In this document: one piece after another, positions 9,863 through 19,463 of the stretch
Layout of the letters: each line of letters begins with the position of its first letter
Numbering within the stretch: the stretch's first letter is position 1
NCBI RefSeq assembly: GCF_002892795.1
Contig: NZ_PJMC01000008.1
Location: forward strand, 124,001 to 188,000
Direction of reading: 5' to 3'
Source of the DNA: Arthrobacter sp. AFG20
Lineage (GTDB): Bacteria; Actinomycetota; Actinomycetes; Actinomycetales; Micrococcaceae
Length of the DNA stretch: 64,000 bases
Made by a program: the position numbers and the translations under genes
Notes under the pieces: model-generated
Database searches by the model: none
Told to the model about the DNA's origin: nothing
The model's input: the letters and a program-made list of their open reading frames with translations, nothing else

Positions 9863-10689
9863 TTCGGGCCCATCCGGATGGCGCCGTCGAGGCGGATGGT
9901 TTCCCCGTTGAGCATGGCGTTCTCCACGATGTGCGCGGCGAGGTTTGCATACTCGGCGGGCCGGCCCAGGCGGGACGGGTGCGGGACCTGCCGGCCCAGG
10001 GACTCCTGCGCCTCCGGCGGCAGCCCGGCCATCATCGGGGTCTCAAAAATCCCGGGCGCGATGGTCACCACGCGGATCAGGGACCGGGCCAGTTCGCGGG
10101 CCAGAGGCAAGGTCATGGCGGCCACACCGCCCTTGGATGCAGCATAGGCAGGCTGGCCGATCTGCCCGTCGAACGCGGCTACCGAGGCGGTGTTGATAAT
10201 AACGCCGCGTTCCTCTCCGCCGAGCTCGGTGACAGCAGGCTCAGTGGCGGCAATGGCAGCGGCGGCCAGCCGGACCACGTTGAAGGTCCCCACCAGGTTG
10301 ATCTGGATGACGCGGCGGAAGGTCTCCAGCGGCAGCACGCCGTCGCGCCCCAGGACCTTGCCCGGCGTGGCGATGCCGGCGCAGTTCACCACGATCCGCA
10401 GCGGTCCCATCCCGACGGCGGCGTCCACAGCGGCCTGCACCTGATCCTCGTTGGTCACGTCCGCGGGAACGAAAACCGCTTTGGGGGCTGCCACCTCGCG
10501 GCCTGAAGCGGTGCCCGAAAGGTTCTGCGGGCCGGCCGCATTCAGCTCGTCGGCGTACGCGGCACCGGCCGAGGTGCCGAGGTCGGCGAGAACCACAGAG
10601 GCGCCGGCGTCGAACAGCCGTCGGGCCGTGGCGGCGCCCAGACCGGATGCACCGCCCGTGATGAGCGCGACGGAACCCTCGATCTCCAT
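9859..10689 (-). CDS. short-chain dehydrogenase, 3-hydroxyacyl-CoA dehydrogenase type II-like
   Basis: NAD-binding Rossmann protein of 276 residues with TGGASGLG (11-18), VNCAG, a catalytic Ser region (IINTASVA) and the YxxxK motif (YAASKGG). The overall pattern, including [11 protein letters not shown] and RLGRPAEYA near the C-terminus, matches the HSD10-type 3-hydroxyacyl-CoA dehydrogenases. It is the first gene of a two-gene operon with the acyl-CoA dehydrogenase (4-base overlap). AGGAGG precedes the ATG. The divergent neighbour is the GH76 gene. Confidence 0.88.
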   Translation of the reverse strand: MEIEGSVALITGGASGLGAATARRLFDAGASVVLADLGTSAGAAYADELNAAGPQNLSGTASGREVAAPKAVFVPADVTNEDQVQAAVDAAVGMGPLRIVVNCAGIATPGKVLGRDGVLPLETFRRVIQINLVGTFNVVRLAAAAIAATEPAVTELGGEERGVIINTASVAAFDGQIGQPAYAASKGGVAAMTLPLARELARSLIRVVTIAPGIFETPMMAGLPPEAQESLGRQVPHPSRLGRPAEYANLAAHIVENAMLNGETIRLDGAIRMGPK

Positions 10690-10859
10690 ACATCCTCCTT
10701 GATGCGGAACCGGTCGACGCGGATCCGGATCCCGGCCGCGAACGTTAGTTAGTGAATGTTAACTGAAACGGCGGGCGGATGCATCCCGCCCGGGCCGCTT
10801 TAGGCTGACTGTTCGCCACGCTGCCGGTTGCCGGGCTGGCGGTTCGCTAGGCTGGCCGA

Positions 10860-12140
10860 ATGATCCAGCCAGATGCTGACGCCACGCCAGATGGCAGCCC
10901 CGCCCCCGCAACGGCCTGGGCAGAGCGGGCCGACGAGGCCGCACGGTCGGTAACGCACCTGTTCGGCCAGCGGCTGTTCTTCCTGCCCGGGACGCACATC
11001 GCAGCCACCGCCCGCCCCTCCGGCCGCATCGAGAACCTCCGCCGCCCGTGGCACTACTGGTGGCAGGCGCATTATCTGGATTGCCTTGTGGACGCGGGTT
11101 TTCGCGAACTCGGGAGGGCTGGGCGGCCGCCGGAAAAGTTCGACGGCGGCACCCGCCCCAGTGCTGGCCAGCTCGCTTCACGGCTGGTCACCGGCATCCG
11201 GCTGCGGAATTTCCTGACGTTCGTCAACCATTACTACGACGACATGGCCTGGCTGGCCCTCTCCACACTCCGGCTGGAGCGGCTGGCCGAGGAGAGCCGC
11301 CGGCCCAGCACCCGGCGGCAGGAGAGGATCCGCAAGAGCCTGACGCTGCAGTTCGACTCGGCATCCACCGACGACCTGGGCGGCGGCACGTTCTGGAGCA
11401 CCAAGCGGGACTTCAAGAACACCCCGGCCACGGCACCGGTGGCGCTCTACTATGCCCGCACGGGCAACACCGCCAAGGCGCAGGCCCTGCTCGACTGGCT
11501 GGACGCGCGGCTGTTCGACCCCACCCGCGGGCTCTACCTCGACGGCATCCGGATCCGCAGCACCGGGGAGACCGTGCTGGAGGAGGCCATCTACACCTAC
11601 AACCAGGGGCCCGTCCTGGGTGCCCTGCTGGAGCTCGGCGGCACCGCCAACCTGGAACGCGCATCGACCGTGGTGCGCGCAGTGGCGGCGCACCTCACCC
11701 TGCCAGAGGCCGGCGGCAGGAAGGCCGGCAACAGCACAGGCGCCGACGCCAGCCCCGCACCCAGCCTGATTCTGCGCTGCGACGGCACCGGTGACGGCGG
11801 ACTGTTCACCGGCATCCTCACCCGCTACCTGGCACTGGCCGCCAACGACCAACGGCTGCCGCAGGACGTCCGGGCCACCGCCGCCGGGCTGGTGACCGGC
11901 ACGGCCGGGGCCCTCTGGGCTAACCGCCGGCTGATCGCGGCAGGCGAACCGCTGGCCCGGCACGGGCTGGGCGGCGATCCGGTGTTCTCCTCGGAACCCC
12001 GGCGGCCGGCGAGCGACACATATCCGCCGGGCGCCGCCGTCGAACTTTCCACCCAGCTTCAGGCCTGGATGGCATTGGAGGCAGCGGCATCAGTAACGGC
12101 GGCGCCGGCAACAGCGGGCTCCGAGTCGGGTGCCAATTAG
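10860..12140 (+). CDS. glycoside hydrolase family 76 protein (alpha-1,6-mannanase type)
   Basis: A 426-residue (alpha/alpha)6-type protein. The adjacent aspartates in YYDDMAWLAL (about residue 125) are the expected GH76 catalytic pair, and WSTKRDFKNTP and EAIYTYNQGP are family-like motifs. GH76 enzymes cut alpha-1,6-mannan; actinobacteria may use them on fungal mannan or their own mannosylated envelope polymers. There is no signal peptide or lipobox, so it appears cytoplasmic, which is unusual for an endo-mannanase. The ribosome-binding site is weak, but no better in-frame start is visible. Confidence 0.82.
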   Translation: MIQPDADATPDGSPAPATAWAERADEAARSVTHLFGQRLFFLPGTHIAATARPSGRIENLRRPWHYWWQAHYLDCLVDAGFRELGRAGRPPEKFDGGTRPSAGQLASRLVTGIRLRNFLTFVNHYYDDMAWLALSTLRLERLAEESRRPSTRRQERIRKSLTLQFDSASTDDLGGGTFWSTKRDFKNTPATAPVALYYARTGNTAKAQALLDWLDARLFDPTRGLYLDGIRIRSTGETVLEEAIYTYNQGPVLGALLELGGTANLERASTVVRAVAAHLTLPEAGGRKAGNSTGADASPAPSLILRCDGTGDGGLFTGILTRYLALAANDQRLPQDVRATAAGLVTGTAGALWANRRLIAAGEPLARHGLGGDPVFSSEPRRPASDTYPPGAAVELSTQLQAWMALEAAASVTAAPATAGSESGAN

Positions 12141-12202
12141 GACACGCAACAGTGTCGTAATTGATGTGATCCTCATCACTTAAGGCCTTTGTCGCTTGGT
12201 GC

Positions 12203-12221
12203 TTAGGTTTGGCTAACCTAC
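12203..12221 (+). promoter_or_regulatory. DtxR/IdeR-type iron box
   Basis: The 19 bases TTAGGTTTGGCTAACCTAC closely match the known DtxR/IdeR consensus, an interrupted palindrome of TTAGGT and ACCTAA half-sites. A weaker half-site (CACCTAACTT) follows at about 12239-12248. The box lies about 80 bases before the iron-binding lipoprotein gene. Iron-loaded regulator bound here should repress the operon. Confidence 0.85.
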
Positions 12222-12303
12222 AGTTTTTCGAGTGAGCTTCACCTAACTTCCCCAGCTCACGGCGGGCCTGGCCCACGAGACTTTTGCAGAAAGAAGCACC
12301 CCG

Positions 12304-13350
12304 ATGAAGATCCGCATTAACGCGCTGGCCGGCATCGCGATCGCCGCCACCGCAGCCCTGGGCCTCTCGGCCTGCGGCTCCAGCACCTCCCCCGCTGCCT
12401 CGTCCTCGGCTGACGCCTCCAAGGGCGAGATCACTGTCTACAACGCCCAGCATGAAAGCCTCACCAAGGAATGGGTGGACGCTTTCACCGCGGAAACCGG
12501 CATCAAGGTGACGCTCCGCCAGGGTGATGACACCGAGATGTCCAACCAGATCGTCCAGGAAGGCGCAGCCTCACCGGCGGACGTCTTCCTTACCGAGAAC
12601 TCCCCCGCAATGGCGCAGGTGGAAAACGCCGGCCTGTTCGCCGACGTCAACAAGGACACGGTGGCCCAGGTCCCGGCGGAGTTCCGCCCCAGCACCAACA
12701 AGTGGACCGGCATTGCCGCCCGCTCCACCGTCCTGGTCTACGACAAGAACAAGATCTCCGAGGACAAGCTGCCGAAGTCCATGCTGGACCTGGCCAAGCC
12801 GGAGTGGAAGGGCAAGTGGGCAGCCTCCCCGAGCGGCGCCGACTTCCAGGCCATCGTCTCCGCCCTCGTTGAGCTCAAAGGTGCGGCCGCTGCCGAGGCG
12901 TGGCTGAAGGGCATGAAGGAAAACTTCACCGCCTACAAAGGCAACAGCACCGCCATGAAGGCAGTGAACGCCGGCGAGGTTGATGCCGCGCTGATCTACC
13001 ACTACTACTACTACGGCGACCAGGCAAAGACGGGCGAGAACTCCAAGAACGTCACGCCGTACTACTTCAAGAACCAGGACCCGGGCGCATTCCTGTCCGT
13101 CTCCGGCGGCGGTGTGCTGAAGTCCTCGAAGAATGCCGAGAACGCCCAGGCCTTCCTGAAGTTCATCACCGGCAAGAAGGGCCAGGAAGTCCTGCAGAAG
13201 GGCACGTCCTTCGAATACGCCATCGCTTCGGGCGTCCCCGCCAACGAGAAGCTGGTTCCCATCAAGGAACTTCAGGCTCCCACCGTGGACCCCGCCAAGC
13301 TGAACTCCGAGAAGGTCACGGAACTGATGACCAAGGCAGGACTGCTCTAA
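12304..13350 (+). CDS. ferric iron ABC transporter substrate-binding lipoprotein (FbpA/FutA type)
   Basis: A 348-residue extracytoplasmic solute receptor with a lipobox (LSACG, Cys near 23). The run of tyrosines in IYHYYYYGDQ corresponds to the Fe(III)-ligating tyrosines of FbpA/FutA-type proteins, and ITVYNAQHE at the N-terminus is typical. It is the first gene of a three-gene importer behind a DtxR box, so iron repression is likely. The permease begins 4 bases after the stop. Confidence 0.92.
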   Translation: MKIRINALAGIAIAATAALGLSACGSSTSPAASSSADASKGEITVYNAQHESLTKEWVDAFTAETGIKVTLRQGDDTEMSNQIVQEGAASPADVFLTENSPAMAQVENAGLFADVNKDTVAQVPAEFRPSTNKWTGIAARSTVLVYDKNKISEDKLPKSMLDLAKPEWKGKWAASPSGADFQAIVSALVELKGAAAAEAWLKGMKENFTAYKGNSTAMKAVNAGEVDAALIYHYYYYGDQAKTGENSKNVTPYYFKNQDPGAFLSVSGGGVLKSSKNAENAQAFLKFITGKKGQEVLQKGTSFEYAIASGVPANEKLVPIKELQAPTVDPAKLNSEKVTELMTKAGLL

Positions 13351-13354
13351 TTCT

Positions 13355-14947
13355 GTGACCACGCAAGTATCGGCGCCGGAGACATCCGGAAGCACGACGA
13401 CGGCGGGCCGGGGCAAGCGCCCCCGCCCGCCTTTCGGCGTTTCCGCGGTAGGCGTCATGGCGGTGCTGATCGCCCTGTTCGCCCTCGTCCCCCTCGGCTA
13501 CGTCGCGGTGATGACCGCGGCCACGGGATGGGACACCGCCCTTGAACTGATCGTTCGCCCGCGCGTCGGCGAGCTGCTGCTCAACACCGTGCTCCTGATC
13601 GTGTTCACGGTGCCGCTCTGCCTCGTCCTGGGCGTGGGCGGCGCCTGGCTCGTGGAACGCACCACGCTGCGCGGGCAGAAGGTGTGGGCCGTGCTGCTCG
13701 CGGCGCCGCTGGCCATCCCGGCCTTCGTCAACAGCTACGCGTGGGTTTCCGCCGTGCCGTCCCTGCACGGCCTGTTTTCCGGCGTGCTCATCGCCACGCT
13801 CTCCTACTTCCCGCTGGTCTACATTCCCGCCGCCGCGACGCTGAGCCGGCTGGATCCCGCCGTGGAGCAATCGGCTGCGTCCCTCGGGCTGGGGGCCTGG
13901 CGGGCGTTTTTCCGTGTGGTCCTGCCGCAGCTCCGGATCGCGATGACTGGCGGCGCGCTGCTGGTGGCTCTGCACCTGCTGGCCGAGTATGGCGCCTTCG
14001 CGATGATCCGCTTCGACACGTTCACCACGGCCATCATGGTGCAGTACCAGTCCACGTTCAACGGCGCCGCAGGCACCATGCTGGCCAGCGTGTTGGTGTT
14101 CTTCTGCCTCCTCCTGCTCCTGGTCGAGGTGCGCAGCCGCGGCACCGCCCGGTACGCCCGCGTGGGCTCCGGTGCGCAGGCCAAGGCCCTGCGCCTGCCG
14201 CTGCACGCCTACCAGGTGCCGGCCCAGCTGGCCCTGCTCGGCCTGACCCTGCTTGCCTTCGGGCTGCCGCTGCTGTTCGTGCTGCGCTGGATCATTGCCG
14301 GCGGCGCCGACATCTGGGCGGCCGACGAATTCGTTCCTGCGCTGTGGCAGACCCTGCTGTACGGGCTGGCCGGCGCCGGAGCCACCACCGTTGTCGCCTT
14401 CCCCATGGCGTACCTGGCCGTCCGGCATGCCAGCTGGTTCAGCAAGGCCCTCGAACTCTCCAACTACGTCACCAGCTCCATGCCGGGCATCGTGGTGGCC
14501 CTGGCCTTCGTCACCGTCAGCATCCGGCTGGTCCCGAACGTCTACCAGACAGCCGGCGTCCTGGTGGCCGCCTACATCCTCCTGTTCCTGCCGCGCGCGC
14601 TGGTCAACATCCGTGCCGGCCTGGCCCAGGCACCCAAGGAACTGGATGAGGCGGCCCAGGCCCTGGGAACGCCTCCCCTGCTGTCCTTCATCCGCGTGAC
14701 GCTCCGGCTCACCGCCCCCGCTGCGGCCGGCGGGGCGGCGCTCGTCTTCCTCGGCATCGCCAACGAGCTGACCGCCACGCTGCTGCTCTCCCCCAACGGG
14801 ACCCGGACCCTGGCTACCGAGTTCTGGAGCAAGAGCAGCGAAATCGACTACGCCGGCGCCGCGCCGTACGCCCTGCTCATGATCGTGATCTCGGCGCCCA
14901 TGACCTATTTGCTCTTCCAGCAGTCCAAGAAAGTAGCGGGACAGTGA
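13355..14947 (+). CDS. ferric iron ABC transporter permease (FbpB type, fused double permease)
   Basis: A 530-residue permease containing two tandem BPD-type membrane halves with about 12 hydrophobic segments, as in FbpB/ThiP-like proteins. The EAA-type loops that contact the ATPase can be seen in both halves (EQSAASLGLGAWRAF near 170 and DEAAQALG.PPL near 430). GTG start, 4 bases after the receptor stop; its end overlaps the ATPase start by 4 bases. Moves Fe(III) across the inner membrane. Confidence 0.9.
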   Translation: MTTQVSAPETSGSTTTAGRGKRPRPPFGVSAVGVMAVLIALFALVPLGYVAVMTAATGWDTALELIVRPRVGELLLNTVLLIVFTVPLCLVLGVGGAWLVERTTLRGQKVWAVLLAAPLAIPAFVNSYAWVSAVPSLHGLFSGVLIATLSYFPLVYIPAAATLSRLDPAVEQSAASLGLGAWRAFFRVVLPQLRIAMTGGALLVALHLLAEYGAFAMIRFDTFTTAIMVQYQSTFNGAAGTMLASVLVFFCLLLLLVEVRSRGTARYARVGSGAQAKALRLPLHAYQVPAQLALLGLTLLAFGLPLLFVLRWIIAGGADIWAADEFVPALWQTLLYGLAGAGATTVVAFPMAYLAVRHASWFSKALELSNYVTSSMPGIVVALAFVTVSIRLVPNVYQTAGVLVAAYILLFLPRALVNIRAGLAQAPKELDEAAQALGTPPLLSFIRVTLRLTAPAAAGGAALVFLGIANELTATLLLSPNGTRTLATEFWSKSSEIDYAGAAPYALLMIVISAPMTYLLFQQSKKVAGQ

Positions 14948-16107
14948 CCGAACAATCCCCGTCCAGGCTTCCGGAACCGCGGATCTCACGGTCCGTGGCG
15001 CCAAGCACCAACAGCCACCTGGAGATCGACTCTGTCACCAAGAACTTCGGCTCGCAGGCCGTCCTCAAGGGCGTGAACCTGTCCGTCGCCAAGGGCGGCA
15101 CCACCGCGATCGTGGGCCCCTCGGGTTCAGGCAAGACCACCCTGCTCCGGCTGATCGCCGGCTTTGAACACCCGGGCACCGGCAGCATCTCGCTGAACGG
15201 CACCCCGGTGGCGGGCGACGGCGTGTGGAAGCCGGCGCACAAGCGCCACGTCGGCTACGTGGCCCAGGACGGCGCCCTATTCCCGCACCTGACCGTGGGG
15301 CAGAACATCGCGTTCGGGCTCAGTGCCGCAAAGCTCGACGGCGGCCGGCGCGCGGTTAACGCACGGGTCAACGAACTCCTCGAAATGGTGTCGCTGGACA
15401 CGGCCATGGCCAAGCGCCGGCCGCACCAGCTCTCCGGCGGGCAGCAGCAGCGCGTCGCCCTGGCCCGGGCACTGGCCCGGGAACCCGAGCTCATGCTGCT
15501 GGACGAACCGTTCTCCGCGCTCGACGCCGGACTCCGGGTGGCCACCCGTCGGGCGGTGGCGAAGGTCCTCAACGAGGCCGGCGTGACCACCATCCTGGTC
15601 ACCCACGACCAGGCCGAGGCGCTGTCCTTCGCCGACCAGGTGGCCGTCATGCGGGGCGGCAAGCTGGCACAGATCGGCAACCCGTTCGTGGTCTACACGC
15701 GGCCGGCGGACCGTGCCACGGCCGAATTCCTAGGCGACGCCGTGATCCTTGACGCGTGGATGGAGGGCTCACTCGCCACCTGCTCACTGGGCGGCATCCC
15801 TGTCCGGCGCCCGCCCGCACAGGGCCGCGTCCAGCTTATGCTGCGTCCGGAGCAGATCCGGATCGCCGAGGACGGACCCATCCGCGGCGTGGTGGTGGAT
15901 ACCGACTACTTCGGCCCCGAAACCACCGTGCGACTCAAGCTCGCCGTGCCGCCCAAGCTGGCGGGCGCCATGCCTGACCACCGTTATCCCGGCGGCGGTG
16001 AGGTGATCACCATCCGGCACTGGAACGCGTCCATCGCCCAGCCCGGTACCGAACTGTGCCTGCGCGTGGTGGGCGAAGCCGTGGCCTTCCCGCTCGAGTC
16101 CGACTAA
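14944..16107 (+). CDS. ferric iron ABC transporter ATP-binding protein (FbpC type)
   Basis: A 387-residue ATPase with Walker A GPSGSGKTT, Q-loop VGYVAQDGALFPHLTV, signature LSGGQQQRVALARAL, Walker B LMLLDEPFSALD and H-loop VTHDQAEA. The C-terminal part (LMLRPEQIRI) resembles the TOBE-type regulatory domain of CUT1/FbpC ATPases. It starts with GTG in a 4-base GTGA overlap with the permease stop. Last gene of the iron-box-controlled operon. Confidence 0.92.
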   Translation: MTEQSPSRLPEPRISRSVAPSTNSHLEIDSVTKNFGSQAVLKGVNLSVAKGGTTAIVGPSGSGKTTLLRLIAGFEHPGTGSISLNGTPVAGDGVWKPAHKRHVGYVAQDGALFPHLTVGQNIAFGLSAAKLDGGRRAVNARVNELLEMVSLDTAMAKRRPHQLSGGQQQRVALARALAREPELMLLDEPFSALDAGLRVATRRAVAKVLNEAGVTTILVTHDQAEALSFADQVAVMRGGKLAQIGNPFVVYTRPADRATAEFLGDAVILDAWMEGSLATCSLGGIPVRRPPAQGRVQLMLRPEQIRIAEDGPIRGVVVDTDYFGPETTVRLKLAVPPKLAGAMPDHRYPGGGEVITIRHWNASIAQPGTELCLRVVGEAVAFPLESD

Positions 16108-16184
16108 CGTTCCGCAGCGGCTCGGCCGGGCGTGCCGCTCGGTCTTGCGCCGCCGCTGCGCCTAATTCTTTCCGGGCGGCGCGT

Positions 16185-17846
16185 CTAGCGAGCCGTCAGC
16201 GCGGTGGCCAGTGGCGTGTACTTGAACGACTTCAGCGTAAGTTTTCCGCCGGAGGTGGCGGCGCTGACTGCCGGCTGCCCGGACCGCGGCAGCACTACCG
16301 ACGTCAGGGTCTGCTCCCCGCCGTTCACGAAGACCTCCACCGAGGAGTAGTCCACGAAGATGGTCAGGTCCACGTTGCCCCTAACCTGCTGGTTTCCGTT
16401 GCGGGGCGGGCTCTGGGCGCTCCTCCGCTCAGTAAATAGCGGTCCCAGTGCCTCAGCGCCCGGCACCACCGCCGCCCGGCTCACCCACGCCGTGCCCGCC
16501 TCGAAGTCGTAGCCCACCGTGGCGTAGTCCGCGCCGCCGCTGCCAAGTTTCAGCAAGGCCTCCCTGCCGTCGTCGGCCGCTGCATGTTCAAGGGTCACAT
16601 CCAGCCGGTAGGCGCCGCCTGCGGGCGCGGGAAGGTCACCGGCACCCTCCGGGGTGAGCGCCCGGCTGCCGGCCGTCTTGGCTTCGCCGTCCAGCGCGGA
16701 CAGGGCCGCGGTGGGGGTGGAGACCAGCGTAGGCCGGCCCTGCACGGTCTTCAGCCGGATGTCCCGCACGATGGAGTCGGCGCCGCCCTGCCAGTCGGTG
16801 GTGGGCAACTGCCGGGCATACGTCCAGTTGTTCATCCAGCCAATGGCGCGGCGGGACGCCATCCGTTCATTTTGCGGGAGCCGGGGATCGTCCCAGGTGA
16901 CGGCGGCATAGAAGTCGGATCCGGCGTCGAGCCACTGGTGTTTGTCCTCCGCAGGGGTGAACGTGGTTCCGTCAAAAGTCCCGGTCCAGTAGGCCACCCC
17001 GGTGGTCCGGCCTTCCGCGGTGCCGTTCGCGCTGGCGGCCAGGACCCAGGTGCGCTTGGCGGGGTCGCCGTCGACATCCATCTGGAAGAGGTCCGGGCAC
17101 TCGAGGATCCCCAGGCCCTTCCGCTCGAAGCCGGACACGTAGCGCCAGTCCTTGAGGTCCCGGGAGGTGTAGAGACCGATCTTTTCCCCTTCGGCCAACG
17201 CCATGACCCAGCGTCCACGCGCCTCGTCACGGATGATTTTGGGATCGCGCCAGTGCTGGGCACCGGGGTTCTCCATGACCGGATTGCCGTCGGCGGCCTT
17301 GAAGGTATGGCCCTTGTCCGTGGAGTAAAACAGGGACTGCCGCTGCACGCCTTTGTCCTGCTGGGTCATGACGGCGACGACGGCACCCTTACCGAAGCCC
17401 GCCGTGTTGTCCTGGTCCACCACGGCGCTGCCGGTCTCGATGTCCCCGAGTCCGTTCTTGAACTTCTCGATGGCGACACCCTCGTCCTTCCAGTGCACCA
17501 GGTCGGTGCTGGTGACGTGGAACCATTCGGTGCCGTTCCCCTCGGGGTGGTCCGCGTTGTAGAGATAGTAGTAGTGCCAAACCCCGTCCAGCAGGAATGG
17601 CCGCTGCGGATCGTTCATCCACTCCTTGGCGGGAGTGAGGTGGTAGGAGGGCCGGAACTGCGAGGCGCCCTCCGGCCGGCTGAATGACTTCGGGGCTTCG
17701 GGTCCGGCACCGCCCTGCGTTCCGCCGTCGCCCGAACGCCCGGCGAGGCTGATAACCGCAGCCATGGCGAGCACCAGAGCCAGGACCACTGCCGCCGCAA
17801 TCCACCGCCCGCGTGGGCTCAGCGTGCGTAGGGAATACCGCTGCAT
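16185..17846 (-). CDS. glycoside hydrolase family 32 (levanase/fructan beta-fructosidase), membrane-anchored
   Basis: A 553-residue GH32 enzyme. The three acidic signatures are present: WMNDPQ (nucleophile Asp), WRDPK and ECPDLF (acid/base Glu). A C-terminal beta-sandwich follows, with IFVDYSSVEVFVNGG as expected. An N-terminal hydrophobic segment (about residues 15-35) after a basic stretch suggests a signal anchor, so it should act outside the cell on levan, inulin or sucrose. The downstream gap to the iron ATPase gene is convergent. Neighbouring genes give no further substrate clue. Confidence 0.9.
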   Translation of the reverse strand: MQRYSLRTLSPRGRWIAAAVVLALVLAMAAVISLAGRSGDGGTQGGAGPEAPKSFSRPEGASQFRPSYHLTPAKEWMNDPQRPFLLDGVWHYYYLYNADHPEGNGTEWFHVTSTDLVHWKDEGVAIEKFKNGLGDIETGSAVVDQDNTAGFGKGAVVAVMTQQDKGVQRQSLFYSTDKGHTFKAADGNPVMENPGAQHWRDPKIIRDEARGRWVMALAEGEKIGLYTSRDLKDWRYVSGFERKGLGILECPDLFQMDVDGDPAKRTWVLAASANGTAEGRTTGVAYWTGTFDGTTFTPAEDKHQWLDAGSDFYAAVTWDDPRLPQNERMASRRAIGWMNNWTYARQLPTTDWQGGADSIVRDIRLKTVQGRPTLVSTPTAALSALDGEAKTAGSRALTPEGAGDLPAPAGGAYRLDVTLEHAAADDGREALLKLGSGGADYATVGYDFEAGTAWVSRAAVVPGAEALGPLFTERRSAQSPPRNGNQQVRGNVDLTIFVDYSSVEVFVNGGEQTLTSVVLPRSGQPAVSAATSGGKLTLKSFKYTPLATALTAR

Positions 17847-17907
17847 GTTCGCCGTTCATGTTGGGAGTTGGCACCAATTTTAGCCCGGACGGCCCTTTCC
17901 CTGCTGC

Positions 17908-18510
17908 TCAGGCCTGTGCGGGCGGGCGCTTCTTCTGCGGATACGGCGTCTCGCCGCGGGCCAGCATCTCGACAAATCCGGCGATCTTCCGCTCCCGGGT
18001 GGAGGCCTGCTTGACCGAGTTGGTGCGGTAGATCAGCGCATAGCGGTTCACCGAGGTCAGCACATCGAACATGGCCTGCGCCTCGGGCACGGCGGCAATG
18101 GCGACGGCCAGATCCGCCGGGACCTCCGCCGTCGCCTGTCCCGAATAGGCGGCCTCCCAGCGGCCATCCGCTTTGGCGGCGTCGACGGCGGCATTGCCCG
18201 GGGCTGTCATCTTCCCTTCCGCCTCAAGGCGTGCCACGTGCCCAACGTTCCGTGCCGACCAAGGGCTCTTGGCACCCCGGCGGGTCATGCGCTGGAGGTA
18301 GCTGTCGCCGTCGCGCTTCTTGACCTGGCCGTCGATCCAGCCGAAGCAGAGCGCCTCGTCCAAAGCGGCGTCGTAGTCGAGTTCGGTGACGTTGCCGCCC
18401 TTCTTGTGCAGGACGAGCCAGACCCCCGGGCTGTCGCTGTGGTGGGATTCCAGCCACGTCCGCCACGCGGCGGCGTCGGTCACCAGCAGTTCCTCGAGTT
18501 CCACAGCCAT
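17908..18510 (-). CDS. YdeI/OmpD-associated (OmdA) family protein
   Basis: A 200-residue cytoplasmic protein. The pattern W.TWLE.HH, GVWLVLHKKG, LDEALCFGWIDGQVK and YLQRMTRR is characteristic of the YdeI/OmdA family, sometimes linked to bacteriocin tolerance. Biochemical function is not established. Monocistronic appearance: it lies downstream of nothing on its strand and is divergent from the VOC gene. Confidence 0.85.
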   Translation of the reverse strand: MAVELEELLVTDAAAWRTWLESHHSDSPGVWLVLHKKGGNVTELDYDAALDEALCFGWIDGQVKKRDGDSYLQRMTRRGAKSPWSARNVGHVARLEAEGKMTAPGNAAVDAAKADGRWEAAYSGQATAEVPADLAVAIAAVPEAQAMFDVLTSVNRYALIYRTNSVKQASTRERKIAGFVEMLARGETPYPQKKRPPAQA

Positions 18511-18631
18511 GCGCCTATTCTGCCTTCAGTGCCTCCAGATTCAACCCGGTGCCACGCGATTCAAGTCGTGGCATCATGGCCATGTCGGCGCCATTTTCGG
18601 GATCCAGGTGTTTCGAGTTCGAGGAGAGAGC

Positions 18632-19360
18632 ATGCTTCGTGTCCGCCCCATCCACTTCACGTCCCGGGTTGAAGCCTGGGAGCGGCTCCTCACCGACCTG
18701 GGGATGTTCAAGACCACCGACGAGGGCTCCTGGCGGGAGTACGACGCCGGAGCGGGCCGTCTGGCGCTGCACCAGGCCGAACCGGGTGCTGCGGAGGACG
18801 GCGTCACGCACTTTGGCGTGGAGGTCGGCGACCTTGAGGAGTTTGCCCGGCGCACCAACCAGTCCGGCGCGGAATCGGACACCTCCTCCGCCGAACTCGT
18901 GCGGGCAGACCACGGCGACTCCTGCCGGATCACTGGCGCGGACGGCTTCAGCTTCTTCGCGGACAAGTCCGCCCACGGGGCCAACTGCGCGGATGCCGAT
19001 CCGGCGCTGGCCGTGGTGGAGGTCTGGTTCAGCGAGGATGTGACCGCCGCCGCCCAAGCACTCCGGGATATCGGTGCGCGTTTCCGGCCGGTGCCGGACG
19101 ACGACGAAACCGCCGATTTCACGGCCAAGAACGGTGGTGTGCTGATGGCCCGGTCCGGCACGGGAGCGGCGCACGCGGGACTGGGTTTCGAGTACGCCGG
19201 GGACCTTGGCGCCCTGCGGGACCGACTCACCGCCGCGGGACACGACGTGTCGTTGACCGAGGAGGCCTTCGGCCGCACCCTGCATGTGCCCCACCCGGAC
19301 AATGACGGGGCGGCAGCCCAGCGGGCACCGCTCTGGATCTCCGCCCGGCGCCCGTCGTAG
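18632..19360 (+). CDS. VOC (glyoxalase/bleomycin-resistance fold) family protein
   Basis: About 242 residues with two repeats of the vicinal-oxygen-chelate fold: the first (HFTSRVEAWERLLTDLG) and the second (VVEVWFSEDVTAAAQALRDIG). The role could be a glyoxalase-like enzyme or a binding protein; metal ligands cannot be assigned with confidence. The ATG at 18632 is selected because GAGGAGAGAG lies directly upstream; the open frame extends further 5' without start signals. No operon partner is evident. Confidence 0.8.
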   Translation: MLRVRPIHFTSRVEAWERLLTDLGMFKTTDEGSWREYDAGAGRLALHQAEPGAAEDGVTHFGVEVGDLEEFARRTNQSGAESDTSSAELVRADHGDSCRITGADGFSFFADKSAHGANCADADPALAVVEVWFSEDVTAAAQALRDIGARFRPVPDDDETADFTAKNGGVLMARSGTGAAHAGLGFEYAGDLGALRDRLTAAGHDVSLTEEAFGRTLHVPHPDNDGAAAQRAPLWISARRPS

Positions 19361-19463
19361 GGCGGCAAATCGAGGAGTGATATGTCGTCGCTTTGGCTGC
19401 CTCTGAGCGGTGGAATCTCACGCCTCGGCGGCCGGAGCTGTGGCGATGGGGTAAAAATGACTC

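Noticed and set aside
8351..10147. 598-codon plus-strand open frame across the acyl-CoA dehydrogenase and SDR genes
   Set aside because: It spans two well-defined minus-strand genes in antisense, with the His/Arg-rich composition of shadow frames.
13316..15004. 562-codon minus-strand open frame opposite the iron permease
   Set aside because: Antisense to a clear two-half permease; sequence is Gln/Gly/Arg-rich without motifs.
16584..17687. 367-codon plus-strand frame opposite the GH32 gene
   Set aside because: Shadow of a gene with intact GH32 catalytic motifs.
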